A DNA stretch of 64,000 nt from Pigmentiphaga sp. NML080357 (lineage in GTDB: Bacteria > Pseudomonadota > Gammaproteobacteria > Burkholderiales > Burkholderiaceae_B). Location of the stretch: NCBI RefSeq assembly GCF_002188465.1, contig NZ_NINW01000025.1, positions 62,001 through 126,000 on the forward strand, given 5' to 3'. The notes beneath the pieces are model-generated. The model was given only the letters and a program-made list of their open reading frames with translations. It made no database searches and was not told the origin of the DNA. Position numbers and translations under genes: made by a program. This document shows, one piece after another, positions 42,428 through 50,855 of the stretch (the first letter of the stretch is position 1; each line of letters starts with the position of its first letter).

Positions 42428-43414
42428 ATGGAGACTACGCAAGCAGGGCGCCGAAGATTTCTGCTGGCCAGCGCGGCATCGGTGCTTTTGAGCGACGCCT
42501 ACGCGCAGGCGCCATCGACCGGCAAGACGGTAAGGATACTGGTGGGCTTCCCGCCGGGCCAGGCCACCGACATCGTGGCGCGCATGCTGGCCGAGAAGCT
42601 CGCGGCCGCGACCGGCGACAACTACATCGTGGAGAACAAGCCGGGCCAGGGGGGAAGCCTGGGCCTGGGCTATCTCGCCAAGGCCCCCAACGACGGCAGC
42701 GTAATGATGCTGGCCCACATGTCGGCAGTGGCGACCAATCCGCACATGTACAAGAGCGTCGCCTACGATTCCACCAAGGACTTCGAGGCCATCGGCCTGG
42801 TCGGCGATCTGCCGTTCGTCCTGGTGGCCAATCCCGCCGTGCCCGCCAGGAACGTCGCCGAACTCATCACCTATGCGAAGGCGAACCCCGGCAAGCTGAC
42901 CAATGCGTCGTCGGGCAACGGCACCGTGTCGCACCTGGCGATGGAGGAGTTCAAGCGCTATGCGGGCGTGGACATCGTTCACGTGCCGTACCAGGGCAGT
43001 TCGCGTGGACTGACCGACGTCATGGCGGGAACGGTGTCGATCGCCCTGGAGACCGCGGCGGCCACCAAGCCGTTGGTCGAGTCCGGCAAGCTGCGTGTGC
43101 TGGGCGCGGGCAGCGCGCAGCGCCTGGATGGCGTGCTGGCCGCCCCCACGCTGATGGAGCAAGGCATTCCCAAGTTCACCGCGGTGACCTGGTTGATGCT
43201 CATGTATCCCGCCGGCGTGCCGAAGAAGCTGGTCGACCGCAACTTCGAGGCCCTGCGCCAGATTGGGCAGACCCAGGATTTCAAGGACCGCCTGCGCGCC
43301 ATAGGCGCGTTGCCGCGCAGCAGCCAGAGCCCGCAGGAAGCCAACGAGTACGTGCGCAGCGAGTATCGCTATTGGGGGGAAGTCGTCAAACGCAGCGGCG
43401 TCAACCTGGGGTGA
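42428..43414 (+). CDS. Bug-family periplasmic solute receptor
   Basis: A 328-residue Bug receptor with an RRRFLLASAASVLL signal sequence that looks like a twin-arginine export signal, rather than the usual Sec signal of this family. GFPPGQATDIVARM and ENKPGQGGSLGLGY are the family loops. The ATG at 42428 lies 25 bp after coxG. It is the last gene of the molybdenum hydroxylase operon and is likely to take up its substrate. Its last 14 bp overlap the convergent LysR gene. Confidence 0.88.
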   Translation: METTQAGRRRFLLASAASVLLSDAYAQAPSTGKTVRILVGFPPGQATDIVARMLAEKLAAATGDNYIVENKPGQGGSLGLGYLAKAPNDGSVMMLAHMSAVATNPHMYKSVAYDSTKDFEAIGLVGDLPFVLVANPAVPARNVAELITYAKANPGKLTNASSGNGTVSHLAMEEFKRYAGVDIVHVPYQGSSRGLTDVMAGTVSIALETAAATKPLVESGKLRVLGAGSAQRLDGVLAAPTLMEQGIPKFTAVTWLMLMYPAGVPKKLVDRNFEALRQIGQTQDFKDRLRAIGALPRSSQSPQEANEYVRSEYRYWGEVVKRSGVNLG

Positions 43415-44657
43415 CAGCCGTCCTGGCTCCGGCCGGCGATGGGGCGGCGGGCGCCAGCGTGCCCGCCGTCACTGCCTCGATGTGCTGCATCAGCTTCTCG
43501 CACAAGAGGGAAGGCTGCGCATCGCGCCGCAGGATGAAGCCGATCTCGCGGCCGGTATGGGGAAGCTCGACGTCCAGCACCTTGACGGCGCCCGAGGCAA
43601 TCTCGTAGCTCAGGTATTCGGGCGAGACCGCCGACACCACATCGCTATGCTGCAGGAGGCCCCGCAACAAGCCGAGGTCTCCCGCCTGCACCGCCACGTG
43701 CGGCGCTTCGATCCCCAGCTGCCGGAACAAGTCGTTCAGCAACTCGCGCGTCGGCGCGCCGCGATCCCGCAGCACCCAGGGGTAGCGCACCAGGTCGGCA
43801 ATCTCGACGCGTTCCCGCGCGCACAGCGGATGGCCCGCGCGGGCGACCACGACCAGGCGGTCGCGGCCGATCACGCGAATCAGGAAATCCCGATGCGAGT
43901 AGTTGGCATTGAGGCCGGTCAGGATGAAATCGATCTCGCCGGAGTGCACGCCCGCGAACAGGATCTCGAAGGGTGCGTCCACCATGGAGATCTGGACATT
44001 CGGATGCTTGCCGACCAATGCCGCGATGGCTTGGGGAAGCACCCGCGTCCGCATGGAAGGCAATGCCGCGAACATGACGCGGCCGGCCATTTCGCCGCGC
44101 TGCTGAGCGATGTCGGCCTCCAGGTGCCGCAGTTCGGCCAGCACCCGCCTGACGCGGAACAGCAGCAGCTCGCCCGCTTCGGTGACGGCCATGCCCTTGG
44201 CGGCGCGGCGGAACAGGCGCAGCTTGAGCGAGGCTTCTGCCTGCCTGAGCAGGGCGCTGACCGCGGGTTGCGTCAAGCCCATCACCGCCGCCACGCTGGG
44301 CATGTGGCCCATCTCGCGCAAACGGACCAGCGCGGTCAATTGACGCTCCCCGACCAGCATGGCGAACAGCGGGGCATTGACGGATACCCGGTAGGGCGCG
44401 AGTTCCGCGGCGGCCAGCTGCAATTCGGCCTCGATGCGGCACGCGCGCCGGTAGGCCGCCTGTCCGAACGGCGTAGGCGCCATGCCTGCTGACTGGCGCT
44501 CGAACAGCGTGGCATCGAAGCTCGTCTCGAGCTGTCGGATGGAGCTGGCCACCGCCGACGGCGTGCGCAGCAACCGCTGCGCGGCGCGGGCAATGCTGCC
44601 TTCCTCCACCACCGCGATCAGCGCCCGCAGGTGCCGCATATGGTTCTTGTCTTGCAT
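43401..44657 (-). CDS. LysR-family regulator with two N-terminal HTH domains (first)
   Basis: A 418-residue regulator, about 110 residues longer than a normal LysR. It has a first winged helix at about 7-70 (LRALIAVVEEGSIARAAQRL, TPSAVASSIRQLETSF, LFERQ) and a second at about 100-160 (LTALVRLREMGHMPSVAAVMGLTQPAVSALLRQAE, LFRRAAKGMAVTEAGELLL), then one effector domain. The ATG at 44657 was chosen; 44639 is possible. It is divergent from the ABC importer operon at 44806 and probably controls it. The same double-HTH design recurs at 52067-53305. Confidence 0.88.
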   Translation of the reverse strand: MQDKNHMRHLRALIAVVEEGSIARAAQRLLRTPSAVASSIRQLETSFDATLFERQSAGMAPTPFGQAAYRRACRIEAELQLAAAELAPYRVSVNAPLFAMLVGERQLTALVRLREMGHMPSVAAVMGLTQPAVSALLRQAEASLKLRLFRRAAKGMAVTEAGELLLFRVRRVLAELRHLEADIAQQRGEMAGRVMFAALPSMRTRVLPQAIAALVGKHPNVQISMVDAPFEILFAGVHSGEIDFILTGLNANYSHRDFLIRVIGRDRLVVVARAGHPLCARERVEIADLVRYPWVLRDRGAPTRELLNDLFRQLGIEAPHVAVQAGDLGLLRGLLQHSDVVSAVSPEYLSYEIASGAVKVLDVELPHTGREIGFILRRDAQPSLLCEKLMQHIEAVTAGTLAPAAPSPAGARTAVTPG

Positions 44658-44698
44658 GGCCGGGTAGCGCTCGATTCCTGGGCGGGGAAATCCGTCCG

Positions 44699-44734
44699 AT
44701 AAGAAAAATTGCTGTCCACGCAAGCATAACTTGC
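44699..44734. promoter_or_regulatory. Candidate operator of the double-HTH LysR (ATAAG-N18-AAGC)
   Basis: ATAAG at 44699-44703 is followed 18 bp later by AAGC at 44722-44725, and GCATAAC overlaps next. A TTGC-N7-GCAA palindrome at 44709-44723 lies inside. The same ATAAG-N18-AAGC spacing occurs twice in the intergenic region of the second double-HTH LysR cluster (50711 and 50762). A TACAAT at 44758-44763 could be the -10 of the importer operon. Confidence 0.5.
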
Positions 44735-44805
44735 TCCTTTCCGCAGCGGCAAGATCCTACAATCCGGCATGACGGAGCAATGACTATCCTAGGGAGGACC
44801 GCGTC

Positions 44806-45780
44806 ATGAACATCTTGGTGAGAACGCTCTGCTGTGCCGCTTTATCCTTGTGTTTCCTGGGCTCGGCAGCCAGCCGCGCGGAAGTCGTGACCATCAGGGT
44901 GGGACATGGCTCCTCGGCCGAGGAGCCTCTCTGGACCATGAAGGCTTCGCCGGCCGTCACGCCCGGGCAGGGCCGGGACTACAAGCTCGAATACACGCTT
45001 TTCAGAGGCACCGATAAACGTTTTCAAGCATTCGAGGCGGGCGAGCTGGACGTCGCCACCGGATCGGCGCACAGCGTCATGATGGCCGCGGCCCAGGGCA
45101 TCAAGTTCAAGATCGTCGCGTCGCTGTCCCGCGAGGGCGGCGCGCAAGGCTTCGCCACCCAGTACATGGTGCTCGACAGCTCGCCCATCAAGACCATCGC
45201 CGATCTCAAGGGCAAGACCGTGGGCATCAACGGCGCGCGCTCGTCGGCGGAGATCTGGGCCCGGCTGGCGCTCAAGAAGCACGGACTGAACCCGCAGCGG
45301 GACGTCAAGTGGGTGGCCATGCCGTTTCCCAGCCAAGGGGAGGCCGTACGGGCCGGCAAGCTGGACATCGGCGCCTTCCCGCAGCCTTTCGCTGCCTTCG
45401 AGGAAAAGCGAGGCGGACTGCGCACCGTCTTCACCTCCACTGACGGCATCGGGCAGCAGGAAGACCTGATGCTGCTCCTGGTCAAAGAGGAATTCGCCGC
45501 CAAGCATCCCGCTGCCCTGCGCGCCTTCCTGGCCGACCTGGTCAAGGCCGCCGACTTCTACGTGAATCGCCCGCGCGAAAGCCACCAGCAATTGATCGAC
45601 GCGAAGTTCGTCAACATTCCGCTGGACGTGTCGCTGGGCATGCGCAAATACCTGCATCCGCTCGACGGCAAGGTCGACATGGACTCCATGCGCAGGATGG
45701 TGGCCGAACTGAAGACCTTCGGTTATCTGGACAATCTGGACCCCGCCAAGGTCGTGGACATGAGCTACCTGCCGAAATGA
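44806..45780 (+). CDS. ABC transporter substrate-binding protein (SsuA/TauA-NMT1 type)
   Basis: A 324-residue periplasmic receptor with a signal peptide ending near SAASRAEVV. Its motif content (FEAGELDVATGSAHSVMMAA and DLKGKTVGING) is that of aliphatic sulfonate, taurine or nitrate receptors. Its stop overlaps the ATPase start (ATGA). It is the receptor for the complete importer encoded by the next three genes. Ligand unknown. Confidence 0.88.
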   Translation: MNILVRTLCCAALSLCFLGSAASRAEVVTIRVGHGSSAEEPLWTMKASPAVTPGQGRDYKLEYTLFRGTDKRFQAFEAGELDVATGSAHSVMMAAAQGIKFKIVASLSREGGAQGFATQYMVLDSSPIKTIADLKGKTVGINGARSSAEIWARLALKKHGLNPQRDVKWVAMPFPSQGEAVRAGKLDIGAFPQPFAAFEEKRGGLRTVFTSTDGIGQQEDLMLLLVKEEFAAKHPAALRAFLADLVKAADFYVNRPRESHQQLIDAKFVNIPLDVSLGMRKYLHPLDGKVDMDSMRRMVAELKTFGYLDNLDPAKVVDMSYLPK

Positions 45781-46577
45781 ACGCCAGCGCCAGCACTACC
45801 GCCTACCTGCAGGCCAGGGGCGTCGGCAAGCGCTTCCTGCGCAACGGCCAGGCCGTGACCGCGCTGGAGGATTTCGACCTGTCCATCGCCGAGGGCGAAT
45901 TCGTCAGCATCGTCGGGCCCTCGGGCTGCGGCAAGAGCACCTTCCTGCACATGGTGGGCGGGTTCGAGCCGCGCACCAGCGGCACGATCAGCCTGGCCGG
46001 GCGCCCGGTCTCGGAGCCGGGGCCCGACCGGGGCATGCTGTTCCAGGACTATGCGCTCTTTCCCTGGCGCACCGTGCTGGGCAACGTGGCCTGGTCGCTG
46101 GAAGTGCAGGGCCTGCCCAAGGCGCGGCGCCTGGAGATCGCGCGCAAGTACATCGCCATGGTCGGGCTCGCCAGGTTCGAGAATGCCTATCCGGGCGAGC
46201 TGTCCGGCGGCATGCGGCAGCGCGTGGCGCTGGCGCGCACGCTGGCCTACGAACCCAAGATGCTGCTGATGGACGAGCCGTTCGGCGCCCTGGACGCGCA
46301 GACGCGCGAACTCATGCAGGAAGAGCTGACCGACATCTGGCAGCAGGACCGCCGCACCGTGCTGTTCGTCACGCACGACATCGAAGAGGCCATCTACCTG
46401 AGCGACCGGATCATCGTCTTCACGGCGCGCCCGGGACGCATCAAGGCCGACCTGCGCGTCGAGCTGCCGCGCCCGCGCGACGCCTCCATCCGCAAGTCGC
46501 CCGAGTTCATGGACTACCACGCCAGGATCTGGGACATGCTGCGCGACGAGGTCCTGCGCGCCCGGGACGCGTCATGA
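45777..46577 (+). CDS. ABC transporter ATP-binding protein (SsuB/TauB type)
   Basis: A 266-residue cytoplasmic ATPase. Walker A is GPSGCGKST, the signature is LSGGMRQRVALAR and Walker B is LLMDEPFGALDA, with VTHD (H-loop) after it. It overlaps both neighbours by 4 bp, so receptor, ATPase and permease are translationally coupled. By homology it powers sulfonate/nitrate/nucleobase-type import. Confidence 0.93.
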   Translation: MNASASTTAYLQARGVGKRFLRNGQAVTALEDFDLSIAEGEFVSIVGPSGCGKSTFLHMVGGFEPRTSGTISLAGRPVSEPGPDRGMLFQDYALFPWRTVLGNVAWSLEVQGLPKARRLEIARKYIAMVGLARFENAYPGELSGGMRQRVALARTLAYEPKMLLMDEPFGALDAQTRELMQEELTDIWQQDRRTVLFVTHDIEEAIYLSDRIIVFTARPGRIKADLRVELPRPRDASIRKSPEFMDYHARIWDMLRDEVLRARDAS

Positions 46578-47374
46578 GCGGCGTGCGGAACGCGACGGCC
46601 GCCGGACATCTCCCGCTGCGCTGGCTCGCGGGCTGGACGCTGCCTGTGGCGCTGCTGGTCGCCATGCAACTGGCGGCAGGCCAGCCGGGCGCGCCCCGCT
46701 ACGTCGTGGCGCCGACCGACATCGCCGCGACGACCTGGGAACTGCTTGCAAGCGGCGAGCTCATCCGCGATGCGATGGCTTCAGGCATGCGTTCCTATAG
46801 CGGCTTCTTCATGGGAGCTGCGCTGGGAGTGGCCATCGGCCTCCTCAGCGCGGTGTGGCGGCCGGCTCGCGCCTTCTTCGATCCTCTCGTCTCCACCCTG
46901 TATCCCGTGCCCAAGGTCGCGCTGCTGCCCGTCATCATCACCTGGCTGGGTTTCGGCGACGTCTCGAAGATCGCGCTCATCACACTGGCCGTGTTCTTTC
47001 CCACCTTCATCAATACCTTGTATGGCGCGCGCGCCACGCCCGTGTCGCTGATCTGGGCCGCGCGCAACATGGGCGCGGGCGGCGCCTGCGTCTTCCGGCG
47101 CGTCATCTTCCCGGCCGCGCTGCCGCAGATCTTCACGGGCCTGCGCTCCGGCCTCGCGCTCTCGTTCATCGTGTTGTTCGCCGCCGAGATGGTAGGGTCA
47201 CACGACGGCCTGGGCGACATGGTGGTCCGCGCCGAGGAAGCCATGCGCTACGACTGGATGTACGCGGCCATCCTGGCCATCGGCCTGATGGGTTTCGTCA
47301 GCGACCGCATCCTGCTGGCCATCCGGCGGCGCCTGCTGGCGGACAAGTATCCCGGGGAGGCTCGTCATGCTTGA
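46574..47374 (+). CDS. ABC transporter permease (SsuC/TauC type), first
   Basis: A 266-residue inner-membrane permease of the binding-protein-dependent family. The EAA-loop region reads LIWAARNMGAGGACVFRRVIFPAALPQIFTGLR (residues roughly 158-190), the contact site for the ATPase. Six or so hydrophobic segments are visible. It forms a heterodimer with the next gene, which overlaps it by 8 bp and has the same length. Confidence 0.9.
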   Translation: MSGVRNATAAGHLPLRWLAGWTLPVALLVAMQLAAGQPGAPRYVVAPTDIAATTWELLASGELIRDAMASGMRSYSGFFMGAALGVAIGLLSAVWRPARAFFDPLVSTLYPVPKVALLPVIITWLGFGDVSKIALITLAVFFPTFINTLYGARATPVSLIWAARNMGAGGACVFRRVIFPAALPQIFTGLRSGLALSFIVLFAAEMVGSHDGLGDMVVRAEEAMRYDWMYAAILAIGLMGFVSDRILLAIRRRLLADKYPGEARHA

Positions 47375-48167
47375 GCATTCGCGCGCCTTCGCCCGGCAGC
47401 TCATGGCGCCGCTGTACCCGCTGGCCGTCCTGGCGGCGGCCTGGGAACTATTGTCCCGCTCGGGATGGGTATCGCCCCGGCTCATGCCTTCGATCGCCAA
47501 GGTGGGGCGGGCCTTCATGGAAGGGCTGGCCAACGGCGACCTCGTCTATCACGCGTCCATCTCGTTCACGCGCGCCCTGAGCGGCTTTGGCCTGGCCATC
47601 GTCATCGGCGTGCTGCTCGGGGTTTTCATGGCGCGCAGCCGCTGGTTCGAATGGATGGTGGAACCCATCTTCTCGTTCGGCTACCCGGTTCCCAAGATCG
47701 CGTTGTACCCGGTCTTCATCCTGCTGCTGGGCTTCGGCTCGCCGTCGAAGATCGCGCTGATCGCGCTGGAGTGCACCTTCCCCATCGCGGTCAACACCTA
47801 TTTCGGCATCCGCGCCGTGGCGCCGCGCCTGGTCTGGAGCGCCCGCAACATGGGGGCGGGGAACGTGCGCGTCTTCCTGCGCGTGCTGCTGCCGGCGGCG
47901 CTGCCCGCCATCATGTCGGGCATACGGGTCGCGCTGCCCCTGTCCATGGTGGTCGTGATCATCACCGAAATGATCGGCGACAGCACCGGGCTGGGCTACT
48001 ACATCGCCTACGCGTCGGCTTCCTTTATGTATGCCGAGTCCTACGCCGGCGTGATCGCCGTGGCGCTGATCGGCTTCACCCTCGACCGCCTGCTCGTTGC
48101 GCTGCGCAATCGGGTCATCTTCTGGGAGCCCGACGGCGCGGCCCAGGCCTCCCGACCATCCCATTGA
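47367..48167 (+). CDS. ABC transporter permease (SsuC/TauC type), second
   Basis: A 266-residue permease paralogous to the previous one; its EAA loop contains LVWSARNMGAGNVRVFLRVLLPAALP. Two different permeases with one ATPase imply a heterodimeric channel. The class II aldolase gene starts 10 bp after it, so the importer and two enzymes form one operon. Confidence 0.9.
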   Translation: MLEHSRAFARQLMAPLYPLAVLAAAWELLSRSGWVSPRLMPSIAKVGRAFMEGLANGDLVYHASISFTRALSGFGLAIVIGVLLGVFMARSRWFEWMVEPIFSFGYPVPKIALYPVFILLLGFGSPSKIALIALECTFPIAVNTYFGIRAVAPRLVWSARNMGAGNVRVFLRVLLPAALPAIMSGIRVALPLSMVVVIITEMIGDSTGLGYYIAYASASFMYAESYAGVIAVALIGFTLDRLLVALRNRVIFWEPDGAAQASRPSH

Positions 48168-48177
48168 GGTTTCCGCG

Positions 48178-48903
48178 ATGTCACTCGAAGAACAACTGGA
48201 CCAACTGGCGACGGCCTGCCGCATCCTCGAGATGGAGGGCCACGGCGACATGACGCTGGGCCATCTGTCGCTGCGCGATCCGCAGGGGCGCGGCTTCTGG
48301 CTCAAGCGCAACGCCCGCGGCCTGGGCGAGATCCTGTCGGCCCGCGATTTCGTGCTGGTCGGCCATGATGGCGCCAAGCTGGCCGGGGAAGGCGGCCGCC
48401 ACTCGGAATGGCCCATCCATTCCGAGATCCTGAAGGCGCGTCCCGACGTCCACGTGGTCGCCCACACCCATCCCTTCCACGCCAGCATCCTGTCGTCCTT
48501 CGGCACCTCGCTCGCGCCTTTCACGCTGGACGCCGACTATTTCGACGAGCTGCCCTGCCACCGGGACGAAGCGGCGCTGCTCAGGACCGAGGAGGAGGGC
48601 GCCGCCCTGGCCCGGACCCTGGGGCCGCATTTCGCGGTGCTGATGGCCAACCACGGCGTCACTTTCTGCGGCACGTCCATCGCCCATGCCGTCTGCGTGG
48701 GCGTATTCCTGGAACGCGCCGCGCGCATCCACGTGCTGGGCTCGCAGATGCGGACGGAGGCGACCTTTCCCATGCCGCCCGTGCGACGCCGCCGGCGCGA
48801 GCAGATCATGACCCCGATCCACGTCGAGCACTCGTGGAACTATTTCGTCCGCAAGCTCGCGTGGCAGGAAAAGGCGCGCGGCGACGCCGTGCTCTTCGCT
48901 TAG
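48178..48903 (+). CDS. Class II aldolase/adducin-family protein
   Basis: A 241-residue zinc-dependent aldolase/epimerase-fold protein. Zinc ligands H96 and H98 (AHTHPFH) and H159 (NHG) and the acid E77 (SEWPIHSEI) are all present. Such enzymes cleave or decarboxylate phosphorylated sugars or hydroxy-acids. It follows the importer and precedes an isochorismatase-type hydrolase, so the imported compound probably passes through both. Substrate unknown. Confidence 0.85.
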   Translation: MSLEEQLDQLATACRILEMEGHGDMTLGHLSLRDPQGRGFWLKRNARGLGEILSARDFVLVGHDGAKLAGEGGRHSEWPIHSEILKARPDVHVVAHTHPFHASILSSFGTSLAPFTLDADYFDELPCHRDEAALLRTEEEGAALARTLGPHFAVLMANHGVTFCGTSIAHAVCVGVFLERAARIHVLGSQMRTEATFPMPPVRRRRREQIMTPIHVEHSWNYFVRKLAWQEKARGDAVLFA

Positions 48904-48916
48904 GGGAATCCTGGAC

Positions 48917-49627
48917 ATGGCCACGCTCGAATCCTTGTATTCGCACCTGACGCCTCGCGACCGCGAGATCATCGAGTTGTCGGGCTACGGCGCCCGCATG
49001 GGATTCGGCGAGCGTCCGGCGCTGGTGGTCGTGGACGCCACCTATGGCTTCTGCGGCGACCGGCGCGAACCCATCGTCGACTCCATCCGCCGCTGGCCCA
49101 ACTCCTGCGGCGAGGCCAGCTGGGACGCCATCGAGCGCATCCGCGCGCTTCTGGCCGCCTTCCGCGCGCAGCGGCGGCCCGTCATCTACACGCGGGGGGC
49201 CTACCGGGACGACAAATGGGACATGGGCTCCTGGCTCTGGAAGCACGCCCGGTCGCGGCCGCAGGAGGCGCCGCAGCCCCTGTCCGACCTGCACCATGAC
49301 GAGATCGTCCGCGAGATCGCGCCGCAGCCCAGCGACCTCGTCATCGGCAAGCAGAAGCCGTCGGCTTTTTTCGCGACGCCGCTGCAGTCCTATCTGACCC
49401 TGCTGGGCGCGGATTCGCTGGTCGTGGCGGGCGGCAGCACCTCGGGCTGCGTGCGCGCCACGGTCGTGGACGGCTTCAGCGCCAACTACCGCATCGCCGT
49501 CGCCGCCGACGCCTGCTTCGACCGCCTGCAATCCAGCCATGCGATGAGCCTGCTGGACATGCATGCCAAGTACGCGGACGTGCTGGACACGGCGGACATC
49601 CTGGCGCATTTCGGCGCGCCGGCCTGA
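48917..49627 (+). CDS. Isochorismatase-family cysteine hydrolase (first)
   Basis: A 236-residue cysteine hydrolase of the N-carbamoylsarcosine/maleamate amidohydrolase group. The triad is D40 in VVVDATYGF, a lysine in IGKQKPSAF (145-147) and C178 in GSTSGCVRAT. It is the last gene of the importer operon, 13 bp after the aldolase. It likely hydrolyses a carbamoyl or amide group. It differs clearly from the isochorismatase at 51402. Confidence 0.85.
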   Translation: MATLESLYSHLTPRDREIIELSGYGARMGFGERPALVVVDATYGFCGDRREPIVDSIRRWPNSCGEASWDAIERIRALLAAFRAQRRPVIYTRGAYRDDKWDMGSWLWKHARSRPQEAPQPLSDLHHDEIVREIAPQPSDLVIGKQKPSAFFATPLQSYLTLLGADSLVVAGGSTSGCVRATVVDGFSANYRIAVAADACFDRLQSSHAMSLLDMHAKYADVLDTADILAHFGAPA

Positions 49628-49635
49628 CCGGTTCT

Positions 49636-50616
49636 TCAGTCCAGCGCGATGTTCAGCCGCTTGAGCACCTGCCCGAAGCGCCGGGTCTCGTCGGCCAGTT
49701 CTTTCACGTACTCGGCGCGTTCCAGCGCGTAGGGTTCATAGAACATCGCGTCATAGCGCTTCAGGACCTCCGGATCGCGCAATACCTGCGCCACGTCGCG
49801 CTGGACCTTGTCGGCGACCGCCACGGGCGTGCCCTTGGGCGCCAGCAGCGCCACGGACCCCGCCAGATCGAAGCCGGCCGGTCCGCCCGATTCGGCGACG
49901 GTGGGGACGTCCGGGAAGCCGGCCAGGCGCCGGGGAGCCGATACCGCCAGGTAGCGCACCTTGCCGGCCCGCTGCAGCGGGCCGGCGCTGCCGCCGCTGC
50001 CGAAGGCCCAGGTCAGCTCCTTGTTCGCCACCGCCGCATAAAGCTGGCCCATTTCCTTGTAGGGGACGTGCATCATCTCCACCCCTGCTTCCTGCTCCAG
50101 CATGGCGCCGCCGATGTGTCCAGGGCTGCCCACGAACCAGGAACCGTAGGTGACCGAGCCCGGCCTGGCGCGCGCCGCCTGGAGCAGGTCGCCCATGCCG
50201 CGGAACGGGCTGTCCATGGGCACGACCACGAAGAAATAATTGCGCAGCATGGGCGTGATCGGCTCGAAGTCGCGCATCAGGTCGTAGGGCAGCTTCTTGA
50301 ACAGATAGGGGTGGGCGCTGGTCTGCGCGTTATCCATCTGGAGCAGGGTATAGCCGTCGGCGGGGCTGCGCTTGACGGCCTCGATCGCGATGAAGCCGTT
50401 GCCGCCCGGCTTGTTCTCGACCATCACCGATTGCCCCCATTTCCCGGACAACCGGTCGGCGACCAGGCGCAGCGCGACGTCCGGGCCGCTGCCCACGGGG
50501 AAGGTCGAGACTATCCGCACGGGCTTGGCGGGGTAGTCCTGGGCATGGGCGGGAGATGCGCCGCAGAGCGCCAGCGCGATCGCCGCAAGCATGGAATGGA
50601 TTATTGGCGTTTTCAT
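49636..50616 (-). CDS. Bug-family periplasmic solute receptor
   Basis: A 326-residue Bug receptor starting at ATG 50616 (MKTPIIHSMLAAIALALCGASPAHA). Family loops are TFPVGSGPDVALRL and ENKPGGNGFIAIEA. It is divergent from the 3-hydroxyanthranilate-dioxygenase operon. A 12-G tract lies 41 bp upstream of its start codon, within its probable promoter. It converges with the isochorismatase at 49627, 8 bp away. Confidence 0.9.
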   Translation of the reverse strand: MKTPIIHSMLAAIALALCGASPAHAQDYPAKPVRIVSTFPVGSGPDVALRLVADRLSGKWGQSVMVENKPGGNGFIAIEAVKRSPADGYTLLQMDNAQTSAHPYLFKKLPYDLMRDFEPITPMLRNYFFVVVPMDSPFRGMGDLLQAARARPGSVTYGSWFVGSPGHIGGAMLEQEAGVEMMHVPYKEMGQLYAAVANKELTWAFGSGGSAGPLQRAGKVRYLAVSAPRRLAGFPDVPTVAESGGPAGFDLAGSVALLAPKGTPVAVADKVQRDVAQVLRDPEVLKRYDAMFYEPYALERAEYVKELADETRRFGQVLKRLNIALD

Positions 50617-50656
50617 GATCCGGAGTCCCGAGGGTTGAGCAAGGCCGCCGCGCCGT

Positions 50657-50668
50657 GGGGGGGGGGGG
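50657..50668. repeat. 12-G homopolymer in divergent promoter
   Basis: Twelve consecutive G (C on the minus strand) between the Bug gene (start 50616) and the dioxygenase gene (start 50856). Poly-C/G tracts of this length in Bordetella, for example in fimbrial promoters, switch genes by slipped-strand mispairing. On the minus strand it lies about 40-52 bp before the Bug start codon, so a change in length could shift promoter spacing. Confidence 0.75.
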
Positions 50669-50710
50669 CGGTCCCGCCACTGTGCCATCGCCGGTTCGGG
50701 GTGTGGCGGC

Positions 50711-50790
50711 GCATAAGCGCTTTCGGGATCGGCAGAAGCATTTTGATGGCCGCCGGGCGAAGCATAAGTTTTTTCGTCCCAGGCAGAAGC
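50711..50790. promoter_or_regulatory. Two direct repeats GCATAAG-N14-GCAGAAGC, likely operator
   Basis: The first copy is at 50711-50739 and the second at 50762-50790; start to start they are 51 bp apart, five helical turns. The conserved blocks are exact and the 14-bp spacers differ. A variant with the same ATAAG-N18-AAGC frame lies in the promoter region of the other double-HTH LysR gene (44699). They are probably bound by the LysR protein encoded at 52067. Confidence 0.6.
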
Positions 50791-50855
50791 GATGCCGGCT
50801 GGCGCGGGCGCTGCGCCCGGCCGAGAATGGGGGGAATCATTACCAGGACATAGCG

